Source: Chrysemys picta bellii (Eukaryota; Chordata; Testudines; Emydidae). Taken from it: a DNA stretch of 64,000 nt. Shown here piece after piece: positions 40,901-52,900 of this stretch; the first letter of the stretch is position 1; every line of letters starts with the position of its first letter. Below the pieces are notes generated by a model. It did no database searches. It saw only the letters and a program-made list of their open reading frames with translations, and was not told the DNA's origin. The DNA lies in the NCBI RefSeq assembly GCF_011386835.1, contig NC_088797.1:60661587-60725586 (forward strand), given 5' to 3'. The position numbers were made by a program, and so were the translations under genes.

Positions 40901-43900
40901 ACTCCACCAGCGGAGGTGGTAGTAAGCGCCGCCAACAAAAAGCGGCAGAAGTCGATTTTGCCGCCGTCCTCACAACGGGGTAAGTCGGCTGCAATACGTC
41001 GAATTCAGCTACGCTATTCACGTAGCTGAATTTGCGTATCTTAAATCGACTCCCTGCTGTAGTGTAGATGTACCCTTGTTTGTATCAGCATATAAAAGGA
41101 GAAGTCATAGGAGGGGCACCTTTGCACTCACTAAGGGGACAGCGTCCTTGTGCGCTGACTGAGCGGGCACCATTGTCACGGGAAACACATGTTAGTGTAC
41201 CTGTAACCAAGGAGCCAGCGCGCTAGCACTGTGCTTCATCAGCAATAAACCTGGCCGGGTGCCTTGGCCACCGAACTGAGCCTGTGGTCTTTATGAACAA
41301 CATCGATGTTGTTCATAAAGACCACAGGCTCAGCTGCACTCTCTGCTAGCGCAGCTGACATCAGAGTTCCAACAACAGCAGCACTGAGCAGCCACAGCAA
41401 TTCTCTACAGCACTAATAAGAACAAGTACCTAAAAGGCCAAATCCTGATTTCTGTGCACAGATTGGATAAAGGGGCTGTGCACAGGGACACTACACAGGG
41501 AGCTGGAGGGGAGGGAACACTCTTCCTTAAGCCAGGGGCAGGGCATGACGTACATCTGCAGCCCTCCAGAGTCAGCTACCACAGCTGCTGCATGTGGGTT
41601 TTGGACCTATGTAGTCTCAGTTCAGATCTGCTCAGACTGGCCACAACACAATTTTTTTCCTCTGCAGACCTGCTGCGGAGGCCTCCGAGGAGTGGTGCTG
41701 ATTGGTACATGGAGTTAGGGGAAAATCCCACTGCCTGGACTCTCTGTACTCTGCCTCTCCACACACAGAGGAACTGTTCTGAATCTGCTGGGTTTGCCTC
41801 TGCCTGTGCCCTTCCCATGCCTGGGATGATCCGTCCCTAGCAGCGTACGGAAAGGATGTCTAGCCAGTTATGGGGAGGCCATTGACCAGAGGGGATGCGA
41901 ATTCAGCACACAGACAGAATGCCTGAACCAGCACAGAACATCTTAGCCCCAGCCTTGCACAGTGCATAGCGAGCACTGCCAGAGACCCTTCTCCACAAAC
42001 ACAGCGTGAAGACCCAGGAGCACTTTTCCTGCCCCAGCTGCACATTGAAGGCCTTGCTCTAATCAATGCTACAGTACAGGTTACATCTTCATAGACGAAG
42101 AATGGGCAAACCTCCCGGGGCCTGGAACTTGAACAGGAACCGAGACGCTAGGATGCTCTTCAAAGCCCTGGGGGACTTCTAGCACGGCTTTCTTCTAACC
42201 AGACTGAGGATGCTGCGGGAACAGCCCCTCCCTCGAGCCATTCCCATTTCCTGCCCTGGCTAAAAACTGGAAATGCAGAAAGGAGAAAAACGCCACTTTC
42301 CCCCTTCAAACTTGTTCTCTGGGTACGTAGGGGAATATCTGCCTGTCTGAGCACTGCAAGGGCCTTGGAGAGCCCACCAGGAATGCAGCTCCCCATACTC
42401 ATGTTGTCAGCAGCAGCAGGCAGGATCTGCACTTTGGGGGCAGCAGTATGGGGAACTATAGAGCACACTGTCTGAAAGGTCCCCTTCCATACACAAGGCA
42501 GAATATCTCCAGATCCCTCAGGCTGTCAGCACTTTGCTCCTCCCTCCCAGCATGCCTTGCTCTCAGAGGGACGAGGACTGGAAGCAGTAGCGGATTTACC
42601 ATGGCGCCAGGCCCACACTCCAGCTTAGTGCTGCTGGCACTGAGGCTCCTGCTGCAGTAGGGCAGCCAAGCTCCCCCTCCCCTACCTCTTCTCACAGCGT
42701 GCTGTGTCCCATCCTCCCCCTCCCTGCCGCCGATCAGCTGTTTGCTGGCAAGAGGGAGGGGGAAGAGCAGAGCCACAGCATGCTCGCCGCTGGGGAGAGG
42801 AGGCAGAGAAGAGGCAGGGGCAGGGCCTTGGGGAAGGGGGTGGAATATACCTATTCTGTGAACGCAAAGCTGCGCAGCCCAGCTGAAAAAAGAAGGTGCT
42901 GCTCAGCTCCCTGGACTTTGCAGCTGGACACCACCTTCTGGGTCCTAGTGCTGGTTGAGCTCCCTTCTGTGTGCTGGGAGCCATCCTTCATTTTGTACAA
43001 CAGTGAGTGCCCACGGTGCGGCAGGCAGGGCAGGGGGACAGAGGCAGTAGGGAAGGAAGGGGGTGGGATGGGGAGGAGATGGAGTGGTGGGGAAGGGACA
43101 TGGGATGGGAAAGAGAAGGCGATAGGGCAGGGATCAGCAACCTTTGGCAAGTGGCCCGCCAGGGTAAGCCCCCTGGCGGGATGGGCCGGTTTGTTTACCT
43201 CCCGCGTCCGCAGGTTCGGCCAATCGCGGCTCCCACTGGCTGCAGTTTGCCGCTCCAGGCCAATGGGGGTCTGCAGGAAGCGGCTCAGGCCGAGGAGAGG
43301 AAAGTGATCAGGAACAGTCAGCTTGGATTAACCAAGGGCAAGTCATGCCTGACTAACCTAATTGCCTTCTATGAGGAGATAACTGACTCTGTGGATGAGG
43401 GGAAAGCTGTGGATGTGTTGTTATTCCTTGACTTTAGCAAAGCTTTTGATACGGTCTCCCACAGTATTCTTGCCACCAAGTTAAAGAAGTATGGGTTGGA
43501 TGAATGGACTATAAGGTGGATAGAAAGCTGGCTAGATCGTCGGGTTCAATGGGTAGTGATCAACAGCTCCATGTCTAGTTGGCAGCTGGTTTCAAGCGGA
43601 GTGCCCCAAGGGTCGGTCCCGGGGCCGGTTTTGTTCATATTTTCATTAATGATCTGGAGGATGGCATGGACTGCACTCTCAGCAAGTTTGCAGATGACAC
43701 TAAATTGGGAGGAGTGGTAGCTACGCTGGAGGGTAGGGATAGGATACAGAGGGACCTAGACAAATTAGAGGATTGGGCCAAAAGAAACCTGATGAGGTTC
43801 AACAAGGACAAGGACAAGTGCAGAGTCCTGCACTTAGGACGGAAGAATCCCATGCACTGTTACAGACTAGGGACCGAATGGCTAGGAAGCAGTTCTGCAG

Positions 43901-46900
43901 AAAAGGACCTATGGGTTACAGTGGACGAGAAGCTGGATATGAGTCAACAGTGTGCCCGTGTTGCCAAGAAGGCTAACGGCATTTTGGGCTGTATAAGTAG
44001 GGGCATTGCCAGCAGATCGAGGGACGTGATCATTTCCCTCTATTCGACATTGGTGAGGCCTCATCTGGAGTACTGTGTCCAGTTTTGGGCCCCACACTAC
44101 AAGAAGGATGTGGAAAAATTGGAAAGAGTCCAGCGGAGGGCAACAAAAATGATTAGGGGGCTGGAGCACATGACTTATGAGGAGAAGCTGAGGGAACTGG
44201 GATTATTTAATCTGCAGAAGAGAAAAATGAGGGGGTATTTGATAGCTGCTTTCAACTACCTGAAAGGGGGTTCCAAAGAGGATGGATCTAGACTGTTCTC
44301 AGTGGTACCTGATGACAGAACAAGGAGTAATGGTCTCAAGTTGCAGTTGGGGAGGTTTAGGTTGGATATTAGGAAAAACTTTTTCACTAGGAGGGTGGTG
44401 AAGCACTGGAATGGGTTACCTAGGGAGGTGGTGGAATCTCCTTCCTTAGAGGTTCTTAAGGTCAGGCTTGACAAAGCCCTGGCTGGGATGATTTAGTTGG
44501 GAATTGGTCCTGCTTTGAGCAGGGGGTTGGACTAGATGACCTCCTGAGGTCCCTTCCAACCCTGATATTCTATGATTCTATTCTATGATTCTCGCAGCCC
44601 CCATTGGCTTGGAGGGGCGAACCGCAGCCAGTAGGAGCTGCAATCGGCCAAACCTGCAGACACGGCAAGTAAACAAACCGGGCTTACCCTGGCAGGCCAC
44701 GGGCCAAAGGTTGCCGATCCCTGGGATAGGGGAAATGGGGGCCCAGCATGCGGATTCCCTGGGCAGCAGCTGGGGCTCCCCTGTTAAGCAGGCCTATCAA
44801 ACCCTCACCCTGACAAGCCCCACCTCCTCTGCATCTGTACCACCCCGATAAGCCCCCCCCCCAGACACCCAACCACCTACACCTAGACCCCCACCCAAAT
44901 GAACCCCACCTCCCCTGCACCCAGACTTCCCTCCCCCGCCCGCTGAGCTCCAACCACTTTCAGTTGGTCCCCCCTGCAGACTCCCATTGCCCCTGGACCT
45001 GGCACCTCCTTGTGCATCCTGATCCCCTACTGAGCTGCCTGCACCCAGACTGCCCCCCACAGAACCCTCTTACCCCCATCTGGATACCCCCACACTAAGT
45101 CCCTCCGCACCTGGATCCTGCTGCCGGGCTGAGCCTCCCTGCCCACATCTGGTGTGCCTGGCACAAAAGGGGCAGAGCCCCAGGATATTTCTGTGGCAGG
45201 CATGGCCTTTGTTCTGTGTCAGGGTCAGCCACACTGGGGGTTGGGGAGGCTGCAGGGTGATCTCCCACCTCCATGCAGCCAGTGGCCTGTGCTCCCCACT
45301 GCCATGGTGGAGCTTCCACATTTATTTATTGTAAAAAAAAAAATCAGAATTTTAAAATATTATGCACAGAATTTGATGCAGAATTCTCTAAGGAATATGG
45401 GGCGCTGTACAGCTGTGATGGTGGGACTGTGAAGGGGGATCTGTGAGTGGGGGAGCTGGGCAGGGGGGTATGGTGTGCAGGGTGCTGTGCAGTTGTGGTT
45501 GGAGGTCAGCAAGAAGGGTCTCTAGGCAAGGGGTGCTGGGCATAGGGATCTGTGGGGGAAGTCTCTGGGTGAGGGGGCGCTGGCATAAGGGCAGGGCACT
45601 GGGCAGGGGGCAGTGTGGAAGGGGCACACTGGCAGCACAGGACTGGGTGGGCCAGTGTGCATCTAGCAGTTGTGGGTTTGTAAACAGTGCCCTTGTGCTG
45701 GGCTGAGTGGGGCTGCTCCCGCTGCGCTGAGCCTCATTGCCCCCAACCGGTCCCTCACTCTGCAGACCGCCCCCCATCACATGCCCTATTTCCCCAAAGG
45801 GGGCCCCACAAATCTGTTTGCTGCCGGGCTCACAAAAAGTTAATCCGGCCCTAACTGGAAGAGCCATGGAAGAGGCTTTAAAGTGTGATTCTACCATGTA
45901 ATATGGCAGCTGGGGTTCTATATTCCCTGGGTGTCACTGATTTCCAGGTCAGAGCATCCCCGTTTGCCAATCAAACTATGTTTTTTCCTACAGCCAGCTG
46001 TGCAAACTCAGCTAGGATCTGAGAGTCAAGCTGGGCTCTCTCTATCTTGCCCATCAGTAGTGGCAGGGAAGATTGGGTAGGCCATATTACGTTCACTACC
46101 TTCTGTTTATGCCCTCAGTGACGTCAGTGTTAACCCACTTGGCCTTCCTCAAGTGTCACTGGAGGACTAATTTGGCCTGCAAACCCTTGCTTATGGCGAT
46201 GATGCAAAATGAGCTTGACTTTCCAATCCCAGCTGGCTGTTTTCAAACCATACTTTTAAATGTCACCTGAGCAGATCTGAACTTGAAACCAGTGCCACAT
46301 GGTGAATACGGAACTCTATGGTGTCATTTATACAAGGTCATTTTTTAACATAGCACCCAAGTAAAACAATAATATACACTTATATAGCTCCCTCCATCAG
46401 AGAAGCTCAAAGTAGGTCAATAGTGTATTATTATCTTCATTTTACAGATGGGAAAACCACTGCATGGAAAATTTAAGTGACTTGTTAATGTTCACATAAA
46501 GTATCAATGGCAGAATTGGGTATAGAATGCAAGTCTTCTAATGCCCTGTCTCTTGCTCTAACCATTTAACCACACTGCTATGCATCAATAAGAGAGTTAC
46601 ATAACATTACCCATCACCCCTGTTCAGCAATAGGCATCCTCATTAACCATGGTTTTATTCATGTAGATCTATCAGGTGATTTCACAAGGAAAGAAAATAT
46701 TATATTTTGAAAAATAAACAGTAAAGATAGAACTTAGAGCCAAATCCAAACCTATTGGTGTAAATCTGGAGTAATTCTCATTCAAGACAAAGGAGTTACT
46801 CCAACTTTATACCTTTATACCAGAATCTGGCACATGGTATTTAGCATGACATTATAAAACACACGTGAATCCGAGGGGAAAGCGTGTCAACTCATGTATC

Positions 46901-49900
46901 TAAAAGCAACACAGACTGCAACTAATTAAGTAACTGGCGTGTGTTTGCCAATAGATTTTGTATGTCAATAGTGGAGAGCAAGGAAATTAAATAGTGAAGG
47001 AAATTCTGCATTACGATTTTATCCAAACTCAGTAGAGTGCTTCTTGTATTGAGCCCTTTGGGCAAGAATAAAATAGTGGGGTGAAACTTCATTTACACTT
47101 AATTAATATGTTACACAGCGGGAGGCCCATTCAGAGCCCTGCTTGGTACCTGATACGAGAGTCCTTGAATAGGTTTCTCATTAACAGCTAAAATGACGTC
47201 TCCGACTTCAATCTCTCCATTCTCTTCAGCTGGCTGCCCTGGAAACAGTCTTTTGATCCTCACAATCTCTTCTCCGAGGTGTTCGCAAGCCTCTCTTTCC
47301 ATCTGCAGAAAGCTGAAGCCGAGGCCTCCGGAGTTCTTCGTCAGCTTGACTTCAAACGTATTATCTGTTCAAAGGGGGGGACAGGAACCTGAGCGTGCTC
47401 CACAGCGCACGCATCCCATAAAGTGCCGTTCAGCTCTGAAAAGTGCCTATATAAAAACGATGCCCTCTGCCTCAGCAGATCTGCTCCTGGTTTGCAGCAG
47501 AGGCAGCCTGCTGTCAGTAATGACCAAAATAACATTTGTATTCCTTTCAACTCCTGTGAGCTCTGTAGTGCTGACTCAGTTCAGAGGGTCTGAGCTGCAT
47601 TCTGTTCCACCATGTGCATCCCCAGGTATAGTAAACCCTAACTGTGTATGCCCACTGATTGAGAGGAACATTGCCTTGGGGCAGATGAGGACAGAATCTG
47701 CACCTGGTCTGGACTCCCTGTAAATACTTCGCAGACACCAGAAGTGATTTATAGTATATTTACTGAGCCTAATTCAGATGTCACTCGCACCAGCATCAGT
47801 CAGGAGCAAGGTGGGGCCACTAGAGTAAATCTAGGGTCGTGCAGAGCAGAATCAGACCTGTTGTTTTCTTCCAGGCTAGACAGAGGGACATGCCCTTCTC
47901 CCAGATATATAGGGCTAAATCCTGGCTTTTGTCTCAAGAGGGGTGCTGGGAAGGAGGTGAAGGAGCTGGAGGGTGGGGGCACCCTGCAGACTGAGTGCTT
48001 CTGGGGGAACTGAGAGGGGGACCTGCTAGACCGGGGTGGGCAAACTACGGCCCGTGGGCTGGATCCGGCCCGCGAGCCGTTTTAAGTCAGCCCACAAGCT
48101 TCCGCTGGTGCGCTGGATTGGGGCTGCACCATGTGGCCCGGCCCCGCTCCAGTGCTCCAGCTGGGGCGCTGGGTCTGGGCTGCACCACCTGGCTCCTGGA
48201 AGCCGTGGCATGGCCCTGCTCCGAAGATAAGGGGCCACTCAACAACTAGGAGCTGGAGAAGGGACATGCCACCGCTTCCGGGAGCCGCTTGAGGTAAGCG
48301 CCGCTCGGAGCCTGCACCCCTAAGCCTCTCCCCACGCCCCAACCCCCTGCCCCAGCCCTGATCCCCCTCCCGCTCTCCAAACCCCTCAATCCCAGCATGG
48401 AGCACCCTCCTACACCCCAAACTGCTCATCCCCAGCCCCACCCCAGAGCCCACACCCCCAACCAGAGCCCTCCCACACCCCAGCTCCAATTTTGTGAGCA
48501 TTCATGGTCCACCATACAATTTCTATTCCCCGATGTGGCCCTCAGACCAAAAAGTTTGCCAATCCCCGTGCTACACCATCAAAGAAGGGCAGTCTCTTTA
48601 GCTCTGGTTTCCTGGCAGGGTAAGTGCATCATAGGCCACACCCCTGCCCCAGGCACTCCTCCTTTAGCAAGAGTGACATGGCTACTCTGTTCTCGTGCTC
48701 ATGGCAGTGTCTGGCTGCCCCTGGCATGAGGATGCGGTGGAGGAGGAGAAAGGGGCTGTTTGCCCCATCCTGACTAGTGCACCCCTGCACAGGGAACCAT
48801 TATTCATCCCTTGATCAATTAACTGTGCATATGTAGTGCTTCAGCCAGGGGATAAAGCAAAAAGTGCCACTCACAATACCTGCCAGGCCTGATTTTGCTC
48901 TTGCGTACACCAGGAGTCACTCTACTACTGACCTCAGTAGGGTTACACTGGTGTAAATTAGCTGGTGTATCTGAGTTGCAACACAAAATGCTTCAGAAAT
49001 AACAAATTCATTTAAAATCATGGCACTATCATCACCTGTTATGCTTCTATTTATTCAATATGTAGTTACACTGTATAATCCGCAGGAAATATTCTGGCAT
49101 ATCTTTTTGTGACCAGTGCAAATATCATATGATCTTCCATTCACTTCTTACAGAACGAATGAGTAAGTGGGAGGAAGACACCCCGAGTGCCTTTATCATC
49201 GCTCACCGTCTGTTGCAAAGGAGTAGCCGTTGGGACCAGCTGACAAGGGCGTTGCCAAGGAAACGATCACAGATTTCTCCTCCATTCTGTCTTTAGCAGC
49301 TGGACACGGCTCTGCAGATTTGTGACGTCCCCTTTCTAGAAGCAGCCTGACAACCTAGCAAGATGATGGACAAGTTCCCCTGACACTCTGCATAGTCAGC
49401 ATCCGCTTTTCATTTCTCTCCAACCAACAGAGCAGAAAATAAATGTTCCTGCCACCCAGACTCACATGAAGTAGCCCCTTGCTCCATCATTGAGATCTCC
49501 CCTTCTACAAACCTGGCCAGATTTCTTCAGGCATTCCACAGCCTGCTTGTGCGTGATGCCACAGAGGCTGATCCTGTCCACCTCCAGCAGCCGATCACCT
49601 GAGGCAGACAACAATCGGGGCAAGTCGCTTTGGCGTTTTAATCTAACAGGAATGAGCTACTAGCACTTTGCCAATTGTGACTGATCTTGGTGAGTTAGGC
49701 TTTACAACTGTATACCGTTACTGCTGTGTTTGCAGTATTTCCTAGATAGCTCTTGTAATGAGAGACTCTTCAGATTATGCACTGATGTGATCTAGTTACC
49801 AAATGCAACACTGAAAGATGTTCACGAGTGGAGTCACTGAACATATATTTGAGAACCATTGGTCAGATATGTGGTTACGTAGAGTTCCCTAATCTGCAAA

Positions 49901-52900
49901 AGGACACCAGGTATTACCAGTGTGAGCTACAGGGACTGCATATTCTGAATCCCAGACAGCTGGAAGTTAATAGTTGTCTTCCCCTCCAACTTGTAATTGT
50001 TAACACATTTCAAAGACCCCTAGAGAGAACGCAGAGCCAAACATTTAATTCTGCAGTGCAGAATTGCACTGTCAAATGTCCTACCTTTTTTTATTTGTCC
50101 ATCCTTATCAGCTGGTCCTCTGGGGATAACTGACTTCACGTATATTCCACCATCACGCACGCTAGTGTTGATCCCACCCTGCAAATATTCACCCACCATT
50201 TACATTAGTGCCGTAGCATGATTTTCTCCTCCCTTGGTAAAATCAAAGCCATATTTTGATGTGTCGCCAAGCAAATTCTGAACAGAGTTTTTCAGAAATC
50301 AACAACGGCTTCAGAAATTACATATTTTTAAAATGGGAGTGGGGTGGACTGGAAAAAGATACTACTCCCCCACTTTGTACCTCATTTGTAACATGCTCCT
50401 CAAAGCAACAGCCATGTCTTATTCTCTCTGTAAAGCACTGTGCAGATCGATAAGGCTACACACAATTATTTAATCATATTCATTCATAAACACCTCCCCA
50501 TGCCATTGGGAATGTGGTTACATCTCAAAGCCTGCTAACAGCCCCAACTCCATAAATCTGTGCAATGCACTCAATGGCTATTAATGTTTCAGAGGAGATA
50601 TAAAAACAAGATTGTGACTCCTGACCACTTGGAGCCATTCACAATCCTACGGCACTTTCCCCAAGAATAGAAATGTTAGTCCCCAGGCCTTGGGCAAATT
50701 CCAAATTCACTTAATTCCATTCTGCCAAACTGCATCCCCAGGCAATTTCAAGTGGACAAGACTGGACGCCTTTCTGGAAGATATACTTTAGCCACAAGTT
50801 ATTGGGCTCACTAAGTATTGAAGCCATAGGATGGGATTCTCTGGCCTGTGTTACACATAGGTCAGACTGGATGATCGCAGCAGTGGCAGATTAGCCACTG
50901 GGTCAACAGGGCCCATACCTAGGGACCCCAGCCAACTGGGGCACCCCCACGACCTGACCCGCTCTGCCCACTTGGCGCTCCTGCCGGGGAGCAGGGTGGA
51001 GGCGTTCCTGCCATGGAGTGGGGTAAGCCTCCGCATCCTGACCCCACTCCCCGACAGGAGTGCCAGGCAGGGGGTGGGCCTAACCCCAATCCCATTTTGC
51101 CCATCAGGAGTGCTGGGAGGAAGGGAGGGGACTGCAGGCAGAAGAGGTGGGGAAGGGCCTCCACTTGCTTTGGCCCAGGGCCCCACAAACCCCTAATCTG
51201 CCTCTGCATCAGAGTGGTCCCTTCTGGCCTTAAACTCTATGAAATCTATGACACACTATTAAATGGCTGTTGCTTTCCACCCCAGTGGCAACTGCTTTCA
51301 GTGGCGGGTGAAGTGATCCTGGATCTATAGGGACGATCGATTAATTCCCCTGATGCAGTAGGGGGTGTTATCGCCCAGTGAAATAGTATGCAGCATTGCC
51401 ATTTCTGCCCACTCTGGCACCTCTGAACTAGGGAAGGAAACATTACGTTCCCACTGAGACCCCATGGTAGCCTCTCTAGTAGACGCTGTCTAGGGAATAC
51501 ACCTCTACCTCGATATAACGCTGTCCTCGGGAGCCAAAAAATCTTACTGCATTATAGGTGAAACCGCGTTATATCAAACTTGCTTTGATCCACCGGAGTC
51601 CACAGCCCCATGTTATATCGGGTCGCGTTATATCGGGGTAGAGGTGTACTCTGAATTGGTGCATTTCCAAGATGCATTGGCCAGGCCCCTCCCTGGCATA
51701 CCCTGACACTTTCAAGTCTCCAGCTGCATTAGGGTTTCAGAGTGCTTATGCTGCTGTAACCTTTATCCAGGCTGACTTTCTGCCACTGCAGCTCCTCAGC
51801 CCGGGTTCTGATGGTGGGAAACAGGATGACTAGAACTCATGGTTTATAATCACTTCATCAAGCACTGGGATCTCAGGCTGAAATTCCTGTGCTGGGTATC
51901 GCAATCAGTTCATCTTCCTTTAGAGCCACACTTTGCCATGTGTACCGAGTAATGTCACAGTGTTAAGGATGCATTGTAAGATCAACAATTATACTTGCAG
52001 TCACACTGATTCCAAGAGTCCCGTCTTCTTTAACCAACTCCACAGAATAGATTCCATCTGAATTGCTTTCGGCAGATGGTGGAAAGTGAGAGGAGTTGGC
52101 TTCCTGTCTCAAAATATAAACACTAATGAGACTGTTACACGGGAGATCAATAAAAATATTCCAGCAGAAATAAAGGGCTCAATCATGCTCTCATTTACGC
52201 CAGAGTAAATCCAGAGTAAAACCACTTATATCCACAGCATTCCTCCAAATTTACACCAGCGTCACTCACAGAAGAATGTGGCTCAAAACACGCTGCAGAC
52301 AGATGGGGAGGTCAGTCAAGGCTAGACCCATAAGATTTTCTCCCTGGTTTTCTAGAACTGGTTGAAATTTTCTGCAAAAACGTCTATCAAAATTGTGATA
52401 TTTTCACAGAAAAAATAGGGAAAAAAACCCCAACAATGCAACCTTTTCCCCCAATTTTTGACCAGCTCTAGACTTGGCCAATATTTCCCAGTTTCAAAAT
52501 TTTGACAAACAAAATCAGAAGATTTTTAAGCAAAATTTTCCCTTAATATTTTCCCCTCATTTTTTGACCCAGGGCCAATGGGAAGAAAGCACAAGGGGTG
52601 CATAGGTTTTACAAGGATCCCCTGTGTCAGATATATGCACAAGAGTGCACTGAGGGGTGGCATGTGAGGTGTCTGCTGAGAGCCAGTAGCCCACTGGTCA
52701 TCGTAATCATTGCAAAATGTATGTATGGGTAATATATGTATCTATAATGAAAATATGTTCTCAAGGTCTTGAAGTTAAGGCAGGTCACCAGGAGGTGATG
52801 TACCGTGGAAATGTTCCTTTCAGACAGGAGGTAACAGACACATGTCTCTCTGCCTGTTCACTTGTGTATTGTATGCTTCATAATGTATGCCTATTTGCAT

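Larger units (their letters stand above)
40130..41304 (+). repeat. Possible solo LTR with two MITEs inside
   Basis: Has a TATA site (tataaaagg, about 41091), an AATAAA signal (about 41243) and a right end near AACA. The left end is guessed from TGTAAGAAC. No target duplication was found, so the limits are soft. It is interrupted by the elements at 40338 and 40790. No coding sequence. Confidence -1.
42585..45853. mobile_element. Large hAT element, outer layer of a three-level nest
   Basis: Perfect 8-bp duplication actggaag (42577-42584, 45854-45861). Ends CAGTAGCGGATTTAC and GTTAATCCGGCCCTA are imperfect inverted repeats (about 11 of 15). The element without its insert is about 1.67 kb and shows no transposase; its right half is C-rich sequence. 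Confidence -1.

Noticed and set aside
42699..43307. 202-codon plus-strand frame
   Set aside because: It crosses the outer hAT and the MITE boundary, so it is a chimera of transposon sequence.
45388..45897. 169-codon minus-strand Pro/Leu-rich frame
   Set aside because: Inside the C-rich part of the outer hAT element; no family resemblance.
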